Source of the DNA: an uncultured Polaribacter sp.
GTDB taxonomy: Bacteria > Bacteroidota > Bacteroidia > Flavobacteriales > Flavobacteriaceae
Assembly (NCBI RefSeq): GCF_947500975.1
Contig: NZ_CANMUE010000004.1
Coordinates: 124,001 to 188,000 of the forward strand
Reading direction: 5' to 3'
Length of the DNA: 64,000 nucleotides
How positions within the stretch are numbered: position 1 is the stretch's first letter; each line of letters opens with the position of its first letter. Made by a program: the position numbers and the translations under genes. The notes under the pieces are model-generated. The model was given only the letters and a program-made list of their open reading frames with translations, was not told where the DNA came from and ran no database searches. Positions 18,402 through 28,100 of this stretch are shown piece by piece.

Positions 18402-19607
18402 ATGAAATTTGGCATTATAAAGGAGCGTAAAAATCCACCAGATAAAAGAGTTGTTTTTTCGCCAAAAAAAATAATTGAATTTAAAAATCAATTTCCATCA
18501 GCAGAAATCAAAGTAGAAAACTCTGATATTCGTGTTTTTTCTGATGAATCATATAAAGAATTAGGTATAGAGGTTACAAATGATTTAACTGACTGTGATG
18601 TTTTGTTAGGTGTAAAAGAAGTGCCAGTTGATTATTTAATTCCAAATAAAAAGTATTTTTTCTTTAGCCATACAGTTAAAAAACAGCCGTATAATAGAAA
18701 ATTGCTTTTGGCAATTTTAGATAAAAATATAGAGCTGTATGATCATGAAACAATCATCAAAGAAGATGGAGCAAGGTTAATTGGTTTTGGTAGATTTGCC
18801 GGTATTGTTGGTGCTTACAATGGTTTCAGAGCTATGGGGTTAAAGAACAAAACTTACAATTTACCTAAAGTAGAAACTTTAGAAAATCAACAAGAATTAA
18901 TATCTGAATTAAGAAAAATTAAGTTTAAAAACATTAAAATTTTATTGACAGGTAATGGTAAGGTTGCGTACGGTGCTAAAGAAATGTTAGATGGTATGGG
19001 TATTAAAAAAGTTTCTGTTGATGATTTTGTTTCAAAAAGTTTTGATGAAACGGTATATTGTTTGGCTGATGTTTTAGATTATAACAAACGAAAAGACGGG
19101 CAAGTGATTGATAATAATGATTTTTATAACAACCCACAAAATTACGAGTCTGATTTTATGCGTTTAGCAAAAGTAACTGATTTTTTTATTGCAGGTCATT
19201 TTTTTGGAAATGGAGCTCCTTATTTATTTACAAGAGAAGATGCTAAATCTGTAGATTTTAAAATTAAATTTGTAGCAGATATTTCTTGTGATGTTGATGG
19301 GCCTGTAGCATCAACTTTAAGAGCATCTACTATTGCAGACCCTATTTATGGATATGATCCGAAAACTGAAACAGAAGTAGATTACAATAATGATAATGCA
19401 ATTGTTGTAATGGCTGTAGATAATTTGCCTTGTGAATTACCACAAGACGCTAGTGAAGGCTTTGGCGAAATGTTTCTTAAAAATGTTATTCCAGCTTTTT
19501 TTGATGGAGATAAAGATGGAGTTTTAGAGCGTGCTAAGATGACTGAAAAAGGAAAGTTAACAGAGCGTTTTTCGTACTTACAAGCTTTTGTAGATGGAAA
19601 TGAATAA
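18402..19607 (+). CDS. Saccharopine-dehydrogenase-like / AlaDH-PNT family NAD(P) oxidoreductase
   Basis: 401 residues. The N-terminal AlaDH/PNT-type domain starts KFGIIKERKNPPDKRVVFSP. The central Rossmann segment is ILLTGNGKVAYGAKEMLDGMG. The late segment FVADISCDVDGPVASTLRAST and the STIADPIYGYDP region match the lysine-forming saccharopine dehydrogenase (LYS1-like) branch rather than alanine dehydrogenase. It probably interconverts saccharopine, lysine and 2-oxoglutarate in the cytoplasm, but substrate identity is inferred from family resemblance. The next small gene overlaps its 3' end. Confidence 0.75.
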   Translation: MKFGIIKERKNPPDKRVVFSPKKIIEFKNQFPSAEIKVENSDIRVFSDESYKELGIEVTNDLTDCDVLLGVKEVPVDYLIPNKKYFFFSHTVKKQPYNRKLLLAILDKNIELYDHETIIKEDGARLIGFGRFAGIVGAYNGFRAMGLKNKTYNLPKVETLENQQELISELRKIKFKNIKILLTGNGKVAYGAKEMLDGMGIKKVSVDDFVSKSFDETVYCLADVLDYNKRKDGQVIDNNDFYNNPQNYESDFMRLAKVTDFFIAGHFFGNGAPYLFTREDAKSVDFKIKFVADISCDVDGPVASTLRASTIADPIYGYDPKTETEVDYNNDNAIVVMAVDNLPCELPQDASEGFGEMFLKNVIPAFFDGDKDGVLERAKMTEKGKLTERFSYLQAFVDGNE

Positions 19608-19830
19608 CCTACAAAATCAACAGTTTTTAATTGATTTAGCAAAAATGAAAATGCCTTTTGGTAAGTATAAAGGTAGATTTTTAATTGATTTACCTGAGTA
19701 TTATATTGTTTGGTATAAAACAAAAGGTTTTCCAAATGGAAAATTAGGTAAACAAATGGAACTAGTTTACGAGCTTCAATTAAATGGATTAGAAGATGTT
19801 ATTAGGAAGATTAAACGTGATTTTACTTAG
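19600..19830 (+). CDS. DUF3820 family small protein
   Basis: About 76 residues. The motif KMPFGKYKGRFLIDLPEYYI followed by WYKTKGFPNGKLGKQMELVYEL is typical of DUF3820, a family also described as quorum-sensing-regulated virulence-factor-like. The ATG at 19600 gives an 8-base overlap with the upstream stop; an ATG two codons earlier (19594) is equally readable. Probably co-translated with the saccharopine-dehydrogenase-like gene. No catalytic role can be assigned. Confidence 0.8.
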   Translation: MNNLQNQQFLIDLAKMKMPFGKYKGRFLIDLPEYYIVWYKTKGFPNGKLGKQMELVYELQLNGLEDVIRKIKRDFT

Positions 19831-19835
19831 AATAT

Positions 19836-20399
19836 TTATTCTTTTACTACAATACCATAAGTAATATGTGCAACTCCTAAAATATATATAGAAGAATACC
19901 AGTAGTTTGGAATAAAGAAAACAAGAATAGCTAGTAAAAAAGTAACTCCAGATAAAACATATAATGTTTTGTCTTTTTTCTTTTCTAAAAGAGATAAAAA
20001 CAAACCGTAAATAAGCAAAAAAGTAGGTGTTATGTAGTTTGTATAACTTGTGTTTGACAAAAAAACAAGAACAAAAAATAGAATAGAAAAATTAAGTAGA
20101 TATAGCCAAAAACGTTTCTTAGTTTTTGAATTCCAGAGCAAGTAATTTTGTTTTTTTGCTTTTCTTCTTCCTTTAAAAAATAAGGCTAGAGATGAAAAAA
20201 AGAATGTCAAAAAAATAACAACAAAACCTAAAACTTCAATAATTTGGGCAGACATCATTCCCATTGGATTATCGTCTATCAAAAAACCATCTAACATACT
20301 TTTAATTACATAAGCTGCAATTAAAAGATACAGCCCAATTTGAATGCTAGAATATCCCTTTAAAGAAAAGTTTACCAAAAAATTATCTTGTTTATTCAT
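19836..20399 (-). CDS. Hypothetical polytopic membrane protein
   Basis: 187 residues with about six hydrophobic segments (near 18-35, 52-74, 97-112, 118-136, 145-160 and 163-183) separated by short basic loops such as KGRRKAKKQN and EKKKDKT. It is not recognised beyond general membrane proteins of Flavobacteriia. Its 3' end lies 5 bases from the DUF3820 stop (convergent), and its start region overlaps the longer reading of the DUF1801 gene on the other strand. Confidence 0.65.
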   Translation of the reverse strand: MNKQDNFLVNFSLKGYSSIQIGLYLLIAAYVIKSMLDGFLIDDNPMGMMSAQIIEVLGFVVIFLTFFFSSLALFFKGRRKAKKQNYLLWNSKTKKRFWLYLLNFSILFFVLVFLSNTSYTNYITPTFLLIYGLFLSLLEKKKDKTLYVLSGVTFLLAILVFFIPNYWYSSIYILGVAHITYGIVVKE

Positions 20400-20453
20400 A
20401 AATTAATAACTTTCGATAAATATACAAAAAATGATGCTCAAATCTTTTATGAA

Positions 20454-20825
20454 ATGAAACCAGCAGAAGAATACATTTTAAATCAACCAGAGCCTTTTAA
20501 ATCAATTTTAATGCATTTGCAAATTTTAATTGAAAGAACTTTTCCTGAGGTAGATTTACAATTTAAATGGAAAATTCCTTTTTATTATTTAAATAATAAG
20601 CCATTTTGTTATTTAAATCCATCAAAAAAGAAAGGTTATGTTGATGTAGCATTTTGGGTTTCAACACACCTTACAAAATACAATGAGTTCTTAATTTCTG
20701 AAAATAGAAAAGTTGTAAAATCTTTACGATACAAGTCTATTGATGATATTAATGAAGAAATATTATTAACGGTTTTAGAAGAAGCACATCAATTAAAAGA
20801 CAAAGGGTTTTATAAGAGAAGTTAA
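20454..20825 (+). CDS. DUF1801 (YdhG-like) protein
   Basis: About 123 residues from MKPAEEYILNQPEPF. The family pattern is visible: a helical start, ILIERTFPEVDLQFKWKIPF, CYLNPSKKKGYVDVAFW, and a C-terminal helix after SLRYKSIDDINEE. DUF1801 proteins are small cytoplasmic proteins of unknown function, sometimes called iron-chaperone-like (frataxin-like fold). A frame start at 20388 exists but would overlap the divergent membrane-protein gene and adds no conserved sequence, so 20454 is preferred. Its stop abuts that of the transglutaminase gene (convergent, no gap). Confidence 0.78.
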   Translation: MKPAEEYILNQPEPFKSILMHLQILIERTFPEVDLQFKWKIPFYYLNNKPFCYLNPSKKKGYVDVAFWVSTHLTKYNEFLISENRKVVKSLRYKSIDDINEEILLTVLEEAHQLKDKGFYKRS

Positions 20826-21785
20826 TTATTCTATTTGTATTTTAAAATGTAAAGCATCTTTTTTATTAATAAATAAAATTAATTCAGTATCAACTTTTAA
20901 GTTTTTAATAGTTAGAGTTGTTATATTATTTTTTGATGTAATTATTGGTCTTTGTATATATTTCATGTTTTTCATGGCATAAAAAACATCTAAAGTCGAA
21001 TCTAAATTTTTAAATTTTAATTCAATATTTTTTTCAGAATCTATATCGATAATTCCTTGTTTTGGTGAAATTAATTCTGCATTTAATGCTAAAAAAGTAT
21101 TGGTATAAATTGGTTGATTGTAAAAATCTTCTTTACTAATTCTGCCAAATCTTAAAACCCAAATAGAATCATTAGGAAGATGAGTTTTAAAAATTTTATT
21201 TGTAGGAATATCATAAAAATAGTTATTAAATTTTCGTATCCATTTATTATTAAATTTATAACCTGCTGCCCAAGTAGCATCTAAAATCACCCACTTTTCA
21301 TTAATAAAAACGGCATTCCAAGCATGGTTTGGATTGGTTTTTATTTTTCCAATTTCATTAGCATTTAATCTAACATTTCCTGTAATTACTTCAGATTTTA
21401 TGTTTAATAAATCACATAATTTTTTAAATGATTGTGCGTATTCTTCACAAACTCCTGTTCTGTTCCTAAAAGTTTCAACAACTAATTTGTCTTTTAAAGC
21501 TTGTAACTTTTGTTCTTTTTCATCTTCCGAAGAATAATTAAATTTATAACTTCTTTGCTTAGGATTATAAAATTCTTTTAAATTATATCGAATATTTTGT
21601 GTGAGCCAATAAAAAGCGGCTTTAGCTTTTTCTTCATCTGTAGAAAAATCAGTATTAATTTTGGAAGCTAAATTTTCCACATTAATAAATTTTGGGTATT
21701 TTTTTATAACCGAATCTATTTTTGAAAAATCTTGGGATGTAACAGTAAATGATATAAGTAAAAAGAGAATGTATAGTTGTTTCAT
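20826..21785 (-). CDS. Secreted transglutaminase-like protein
   Basis: 319 residues with a Sec signal (residues 1-17, ending TVTSQ). The transglutaminase-like core has the catalytic triad C113 (RTGVCEEYAQSF), H154 (NPNHAWNAV) and D169 (VILDATWAAGY). Bacterial members are usually proteases, deamidases or cyclising enzymes acting on peptides outside the cytoplasm. The C-terminal third (about 230-319) is beta-rich and could be an Ig-like domain. It lies 41 bases downstream of kdsA on the same strand. Substrate not known. Confidence 0.88.
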   Translation of the reverse strand: MKQLYILFLLISFTVTSQDFSKIDSVIKKYPKFINVENLASKINTDFSTDEEKAKAAFYWLTQNIRYNLKEFYNPKQRSYKFNYSSEDEKEQKLQALKDKLVVETFRNRTGVCEEYAQSFKKLCDLLNIKSEVITGNVRLNANEIGKIKTNPNHAWNAVFINEKWVILDATWAAGYKFNNKWIRKFNNYFYDIPTNKIFKTHLPNDSIWVLRFGRISKEDFYNQPIYTNTFLALNAELISPKQGIIDIDSEKNIELKFKNLDSTLDVFYAMKNMKYIQRPIITSKNNITTLTIKNLKVDTELILFINKKDALHFKIQIE

Positions 21786-21826
21786 TATATAAAAAGTTAA
21801 ACAACTTTATCAACCAAAAATTGTGC

Positions 21827-22645
21827 CTACAAATTATTTATGGTTTTTCTGATAGCTACTAAATTGGTTAATAGTTTTTCTAAATTATCTAAATGCAACA
21901 TATTTGCACCATCGCTTTTAGCATTTGCAGGGTCAAAATGAGTTTCAATAAATAAACCATCTACATTATTTACAATTCCGGCTCTAGCAATAGTTTCAAT
22001 CATTTCAGGCCTTCCACCTGTAACTCCTTCGGTTTGATTTGGTTGTTGAAGTGAATGTGTAACATCTAAAATTGTAGGTGCAAATTCACGCATTTCAGGA
22101 ATCCCTCTAAAATCTACAATCATATCTTGATAGCCAAACATGGTTCCTCTATCAGTAATCCAAGCTTTATTAGAACCAACATCTTTAACTTTTTGTACTG
22201 CGTGTTTCATGGCTGCTGGACTCATAAATTGCCCTTTTTTTAAATTTACAACCTTTCCTGTTTTTGCAGCGGCAACTACCAAATCTGTTTGACGAACTAA
22301 AAACGCAGGTATTTGTAAAACATCTACATACTCTGCTGCTTTAGCTGCATCAGAAACTTCGTGAATATCAGTAACTGTTGGTACATTAAAAGTTTGAGAA
22401 ACCTTTTGTAAAATTTGTAATGCTTTTTCATCTCCAATGCCAGTAAAACTATCTATTCTACTTCTGTTGGCTTTTTTAAAACTACCTTTAAAAATATAAG
22501 GTATTTCTAATTTATCTGTAATTTTTATTACTTTTTCAGCAATTCTTAAAGCCATTTCTTCACTTTCTATTGCACAGGGACCGCAAAGCAAGAAAAAATT
22601 ATTAGAATTGGTGTGTTTTATGTTTGGAATTTCAGATAAAATCAT
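21827..22645 (-). CDS. kdsA: 3-deoxy-8-phosphooctulonate synthase
   Basis: Condenses phosphoenolpyruvate with arabinose-5-phosphate to make Kdo-8-phosphate for lipopolysaccharide. 272 residues. LLCGPCAIES, IFKGSFKKANRS, VTDIHE, LKKGQFMSPAAM, TDRGTMFGYQD and ETHFDPANAKSDGANML are all present. The Cys at residue 24 in GPCAIES places it in the metal-dependent class (Aquifex type) rather than the E. coli metal-independent class, which has Asn there. It diverges from the M28 lipoprotein gene. Confidence 0.97.
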   Translation of the reverse strand: MILSEIPNIKHTNSNNFFLLCGPCAIESEEMALRIAEKVIKITDKLEIPYIFKGSFKKANRSRIDSFTGIGDEKALQILQKVSQTFNVPTVTDIHEVSDAAKAAEYVDVLQIPAFLVRQTDLVVAAAKTGKVVNLKKGQFMSPAAMKHAVQKVKDVGSNKAWITDRGTMFGYQDMIVDFRGIPEMREFAPTILDVTHSLQQPNQTEGVTGGRPEMIETIARAGIVNNVDGLFIETHFDPANAKSDGANMLHLDNLEKLLTNLVAIRKTINNL

Positions 22646-22661
22646 GATTTAAAATTTTTAT

Positions 22662-22669
22662 CAAAAATA
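22662..22669 (-). promoter_or_regulatory. Probable -7 box for kdsA
   Basis: The minus strand reads TATTTTTG (TANNTTTG) 16 bases before the kdsA ATG. No TTG at the standard distance was found. Confidence 0.4.
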
Positions 22670-22713
22670 CGAAATTAATTTAGCTATATTTATCCTTTAA
22701 AACTCAAATAAAA

Positions 22714-23733
22714 ATGAAAAATATATTATTTATTTTATCAATATTAATTACTATTATCTCTTGTGATAGTACAAAAAAAACAACATCAACAAATGTAGAA
22801 ACAAAAGATGTTTTACCTGAGAAAGTGGTATTAAAAAACTTTTTTATTGATTCTGTAACAGTTAAAAAACACTTGTACACATTAGCTTCTGATGAAATGG
22901 AAGGCCGTGGAACTGGAACAGCAGGTATAGAAAAGGCTGCAAAATATATAGAAAATGAGTTTGCAAAAATAGGTTTATCAACTTTTGGAGATTTAGAGAA
23001 CTATAGACAAACATTTACATTTAAAAGTAGAAGGTCGGGTGAAGATATAACCACATCCAATATTATTGGGGTGTTAGAAGGAAAAAGTAAGAAGAACGAA
23101 ATAGTGATTGTCTCTGCACATTATGATCATTTAGGTATGAAAAAAGATGGAGAAGGAGATTTGATTTTTAATGGAGCAAATGATGATGCATCTGGTGTAG
23201 CTGGTGTTTTAATTTTAGCAGAATATTTTAAAAAAGTGGGTAATGAAAGAACAATCGTTTTTGCGGCTTTTACTGCTGAAGAAATGGGTTTATTGGGTTC
23301 TAAACACTTTGGAAAAGGGATTGATGCAAGTAAATTTGTTGCAGGTATCAATTTAGAAATGATTGGTAAAACACCCAGTTTTGGTCCAAATACAGCTTGG
23401 TTAACAGGTTTTGAGCGTTCTGATTTTGGTAAAATAGTTCAAAAAAATTTAGTAGGTTCGGGTTATCAATTACACCCAGATCCATATAAAAAATTTAATT
23501 TATTTTTTAGATCAGACAATGCTTCTTTAGCAAAATTAGGTGTACCATCTCATACGTTTTCAACTACTGCAATTGATATTGATAAAGATTATCATAAAGT
23601 TACAGATGAAGCAAAAACATTAAATATGACTATAATTACTCAAACCATACAAGCTGTTGCAAAAGGTACAGAAAGTATTATTAATGGAGATGATACGCCA
23701 ACAAGAGTTGCGATTAAAGAAGGTAAAAAATAG
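22714..23733 (+). CDS. M28-family zinc peptidase lipoprotein
   Basis: 339 residues with a lipoprotein signal ending TIISC (Cys17). The di-zinc site is visible as H136 and D138 region (VIVSAHYDHLG), D158 (GANDDASG) and E189/E190 (FTAEEMGLLGSKHF), with EMIGK and the late His in VTDEAKT-preceding YHKV. The segment DEMEGRGTGTAGIEKAA before the core is typical of bacterial M28 aminopeptidases. Probably a periplasmic or surface aminopeptidase. It shares only the family with the peptidase at 5830; it has no PA domain. Confidence 0.9.
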   Translation: MKNILFILSILITIISCDSTKKTTSTNVETKDVLPEKVVLKNFFIDSVTVKKHLYTLASDEMEGRGTGTAGIEKAAKYIENEFAKIGLSTFGDLENYRQTFTFKSRRSGEDITTSNIIGVLEGKSKKNEIVIVSAHYDHLGMKKDGEGDLIFNGANDDASGVAGVLILAEYFKKVGNERTIVFAAFTAEEMGLLGSKHFGKGIDASKFVAGINLEMIGKTPSFGPNTAWLTGFERSDFGKIVQKNLVGSGYQLHPDPYKKFNLFFRSDNASLAKLGVPSHTFSTTAIDIDKDYHKVTDEAKTLNMTIITQTIQAVAKGTESIINGDDTPTRVAIKEGKK

Positions 23734-23747
23734 ATTTAGAATAAAAT

Positions 23748-24827
23748 TTAACCTTTTATTCTTTTTAGTTTTAACTTTATAAGAAAATTATTTACATACC
23801 AATTTCTATATTCTTGTTGAAAAATAACTTTGAATATGAAATCTTTTTTTCTAATAAGAGATAATTTTAGTTTTATTTTTTTATAATCTTTAATCCTTTT
23901 TTTGTGATTAATTAAATAGGTGTTAAAGTCTTTTAAATATTTTTTAGTATTCATCGTAGTATCAAAAGCTAAAGATTCAATATTATTAAATACTTGATAG
24001 CTGCTAGCTAAAAAACAATTTAATGGGTATTTTAATTCGTTAAATTGTTCAAATGCTTTTTTTGCATTAGTTTTTTTTGAGAGTAAATAAACATCATAAG
24101 CATGTTTCAATGTTAAATTTTTATAATAAAATCCATCATCATTTATTTGATTTGCAAGTATTGATAAGGATAATTGATTATCATAGCTTAAAACAGTAAT
24201 ATTATTTGATTTTATGCATTTATTTTTAACTACCTCATAGTTAAATTCTTTAGAAAATTTATCTATGAGTATTTCTTTATGAATTTCAACAGCAGCAGAG
24301 CATCCCTCTTTTTGTAATCTTGGGTAATGTTTAAATAATGGTGAGTGCTGTGCGTGTTTATTTAATTTAGAATAACCAAAACTTTTAACTAACGAAATTG
24401 TTTTTAAATAAGAATCTTTAGAGATAACAAAATCAATATCTGCAATCATCCTTTCTGCAATATCATCATAAATGTCTTGAAAAATAAAACCTACGCCTTT
24501 TAAAAAAATAGGAGTAATGTTGTTTTTTTGTAAGTATATGTTTAGTTCTTCAACTTGTTTTATAATTTCTAGATTTCTTTCGCGATTTAACTGTGTTATA
24601 TGTTGCATATATTCAACTAAATCAGAAGGTAAAAAACTAAGTAAGTTTGCTTTTTTAAGATTGCAATATAAAGCAGGGAAAACAAAATGATTTGTGCTGA
24701 CTTTAACAACAGAATCCCAATTTACACTGTTGTTTTTTAATTGATTTTTTACAATCTTAAGATTGGTTTTTTCATAGTTTACAGTTAAACATTTAGCTAT
24801 AAAAAAAAGTGTTTCCTTATAATTCAT
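23748..24827 (-). CDS. Nucleotidyltransferase-fold protein (NTP_transf_5 type), paralogue A
   Basis: 359 residues. The N-terminal helical part (MNYKETLFFIAKCL and VFPALYCNLKKANLLSFLP) precedes a pol-beta-type nucleotidyltransferase core: PIFLKGVGFIFQDIYDDIAE, then RMIADIDFVI with the acidic pair D130 and D132, then AAVEIHKEIL. The C-terminus is very Lys-rich. Members of this family occur beside PqqD and HPr-kinase-like genes and in kinase-type lasso-peptide clusters. It is closely similar throughout to paralogue B at 37926. Upstream on the same strand is a terminator and then the 59-residue peptide gene. Substrate unknown. Confidence 0.82.
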   Translation of the reverse strand: MNYKETLFFIAKCLTVNYEKTNLKIVKNQLKNNSVNWDSVVKVSTNHFVFPALYCNLKKANLLSFLPSDLVEYMQHITQLNRERNLEIIKQVEELNIYLQKNNITPIFLKGVGFIFQDIYDDIAERMIADIDFVISKDSYLKTISLVKSFGYSKLNKHAQHSPLFKHYPRLQKEGCSAAVEIHKEILIDKFSKEFNYEVVKNKCIKSNNITVLSYDNQLSLSILANQINDDGFYYKNLTLKHAYDVYLLSKKTNAKKAFEQFNELKYPLNCFLASSYQVFNNIESLAFDTTMNTKKYLKDFNTYLINHKKRIKDYKKIKLKLSLIRKKDFIFKVIFQQEYRNWYVNNFLIKLKLKRIKG

Positions 24828-24897
24828 TGCTCAACAATATAGAAACATTTTTGATTGTTTTATTGTTTAAATCTATAATTATTTTAACATTTTTACA

Positions 24898-24930
24898 AAA
24901 AAAGCACCTAAAGTTTATAGGTGCTTTTTT
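24898..24930. terminator. Intrinsic terminator after the 59-residue peptide gene
   Basis: A 13-bp perfect stem, AAAAAAGCACCTA with TAGGTGCTTTTTT, and a 7-base loop. It lies 10 bases after the peptide stop on the minus strand, and its A/T tails allow termination on either strand. Confidence 0.85.
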
Positions 24931-24940
24931 AAATAAATTA

Positions 24941-25120
24941 TTAATCTCCCCAGTTATCTCCTGGTTGTGCTGGTATACCACTAAAAGCTTGTACTTTTTT
25001 AGGGTTTAATACGATATAAGTTCCTAAAGCGGTTAAAGCAGCATATTTACCATACTTTCCAAGTTTTTTTAATGCTTCTTTTCTTGTTATTTCTTCTGGT
25101 TTTTGTTTTGAGTTTTTCAT
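24941..25120 (-). CDS. Small Lys-rich leader-like peptide, possible RiPP-type precursor
   Basis: 59 codons. The N-terminal half is highly charged (MKNSKQKPEEITRKEALKKL), then GKYGKYAALTALGTYIVLNP, a short hydrophobic stretch, then KKVQAFSGIP and a tail AQPGDNWGD rich in Gly, Asp and Pro. It has no classical signal peptide, although the RKEALKK-hydrophobic-VQA pattern could be a degenerate Tat-like or Sec signal. The ATG lies 31 bases after the T9SS protein gene on the same strand with no terminator between, and a strong terminator follows. Small proteins of this shape occur near nucleotidyltransferase and PqqD genes in Bacteroidota (from memory). Function unknown; a peptide precursor is inference. 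Confidence 0.6.
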   Translation of the reverse strand: MKNSKQKPEEITRKEALKKLGKYGKYAALTALGTYIVLNPKKVQAFSGIPAQPGDNWGD

Positions 25121-25151
25121 GATAATATTTTATAATGATTATTTTATAGAT

Positions 25152-28100
25152 CTATTTGATAATTATTTTTTTTGATAATTGTACTGTTTCATTTTTTAAA
25201 CTTACAATATAAACTCCCCTAGATAGTTTTGGTAACTGAATTGAACTTAATCCATTTGAATTTATTTTAGTATCAAAAATTTCTTTTCCTTGAATAGAAT
25301 ATAATCTAATATTAGCACTTTCATTTAAACCTTCAACAGTTAGGTTGTTATTTGATGTATTATAGATGTTTATAAAGTTAGATGTAGCATCAATATTGTC
25401 AACATTTAAAATACTTTTAGAAGTTGTATGCAAATAAAAACGACCTATTCCATTTACTGCTTTGTCTAAAGTAATTTTGAAACTATTATCATTAAGTTCT
25501 GTAAAGGTGTTGTTTTCTCTATCTTCTAAAGTAACCTTAATGTCTGATGGTAAATTGTTTATTTCTGCCTTAATTGTAATTTCTTTTCCAGCAGCTGCAG
25601 TTACCCCAACTGGCACAATCATATTCTCATAATCAGAGTTTGGTAAAGATTGTATTTGATATTTTACTCCAGAACTATCGCTTAATAAATGTGTATAAAT
25701 ATCTAATGGGTTTTGATAATTACCACCACCAAATGTTTCTCCTTCCAAGCCTTCATCATAAGTGGCTGTAGCATTCTCATTATAGAAAATTTTTGCAATT
25801 CTATTTTTATCACCATCAGTCATTTTTAATAAAATTTCAGAGTTTTCAACTTTTTGAAAATCACCTTCACAAACAACACATTGTATGCCTTTATTAAATA
25901 CAAGGTTAGTGGCAAAATTACTTTTAACTTTTACAAAGAAACCTTGAGTTGGAGTAATTATAAATTGTTCTTGAACAATATGAGATTCATAATTAGCCTC
26001 TTCTTGATTCCATAACCAAATTACCTGAATCTCTAACCTTGCTATATTATCTATTAAAAAGTTATATGAATTTATATTTGAAGTATATGGGTTGGAAATT
26101 AAATTATAAGCTTGACCATTATTTGCTACTGTTGTATTAACATCATTATCATTAATAAAACCTGTAAATGTTAATATACCAGCTGCGCTTTTTTTAACCT
26201 GATATCCAACACCTGATGAGGTGTTCATTTCTATATTAGATTGTAAATAACTCCAGGTATCATCAGTAGTTTCATAAGTTCCGAATGCTCTGTCGGTTCC
26301 AGCAGTTGGAATATTATGAAAAGATATATAATCATTAGTAAAACTATGTCCTGTAAGTGGAGAACCTATTAAGTACCAGTTTGAGGTTAGTATTTCTTGT
26401 TCATACATAACTCTACTAGAAGCAAATGCTAAAGGTTTTAATTGTGCACCAGACAAAAGTTTTATTGATTTCAAATTAATATCTTCATAAGCTCTAGGGT
26501 AATATGTAACACCTGCTGTAGGTATTAAAACATTGTCATTAGATAGGTTGGCGTGCGTAGTATCTTTCCAGTTAGATGTAGTGTGAAAATTGTCGCTAAC
26601 AGTACCCAACCAAACATTTCTTATTGGAGCTTCACCAAAACCAGCTAAACCATATTCTCCTGCTGGGTCATTACTTGTTAGTACATACCTTAAACTTGGA
26701 TCAGACCAACCCGTACTACTACCACCTGTTACAAATTGATTATCGTTATAAAAATCTATAACACTAATATTGCTATTGCTTGTTTGAACACCGTTACCAG
26801 ACCAATTATCACCAGGATCTGTAGCAGTTAGTTCGCCAATCATATCATAGTCTGTACCACCATTTGTAGCAGATTCAGATATAATAACTGTATCATCTCC
26901 ATCAAAAGTAAAATCATGTTGAATAAAAGTTATATAAGTTAATCCTTTACCGTTTAAATAATCTTGTACTTCTGATGAACCAATAACGATTACTTCTCCA
27001 CTTGGAAGTATGCCAGAATTAAGAACTAATTCGTTTGTATAATTATTAGGATTACCTTCTGTAGCTACATTTATGTAAATATTAGTTTCAGAAAAGTCAA
27101 AATCTCCAGGAGATAGATTAAAAATTTCTATTCCTTTTGGTCCTGTACCAGAATTAGACTCTACATATTGACTAATAATTAAACTTTGACATATATCTGA
27201 AACTCCATTTAGATCTATATCAGGGTTTCCTGAAGCCTGAGGGTCACAAGGATCTCCAATTAAAGATGCATGAGCAGTATCTGCTAAAAAAATATTATCT
27301 AAATGAGTTAGTTTAACATAAAAATCATTACCAAATAAACCATCAGCAGAACTAATATTAAGTGTAGCTGAATTTGTGCCAGTATATACTCCAGAATCTG
27401 TTAAAATAGTACCTCCATTATCTGGGTCTCCTAAATACCATTGATATATTATTCTATCGGTTGCATTGCCAGGGCTATCATAAAGAGGTATACCATTGGC
27501 ATAATTAGTTGCCATATCTGCTCTACCAACTACTGAAAAAGAAACTGATTCACCAGAAACTGTTGTTTGGTCTGTTGGAGGTGTAATAATAGACATTTGA
27601 TGTGCATAAGTTGTTGTACCTATATTACCAGCGTAACCACCAGTACTACCAGTAACTTTTCCGTTTGTATCGATACCATTACCATCTAAATCACCATCTT
27701 TATCTGTATCAATTCCGCCAGACTCTTCAACATCAGTAAAACCATCTCCATCTGAATCTAAATCTAATGAGTTTGAAATTCCATCATTATCAGTATCTAA
27801 ACATATTAGATTGCCATTTATATCTACATTAATAACTTTAGCACCATCATTTTGTGAGGCTGCAGGTCCATTTGAAAATACTGTTGCTGCTAATGCCTTT
27901 TTTAATTCCATTTCATAAATTACTCCAGTAGTATTATTACTCATGTAAAATTTGCCTTCTAAAGTAGTATATATTGCTCCATAAGTACCATTAGGTAAAT
28001 CAACTATTTCACCTATTAGAGTTACGTTCTCGTTAACAGTATCAATTTTGTAAAGTTTATTTGAACCAGTAGGTATACCATAAAACCCACCATCTGATGT

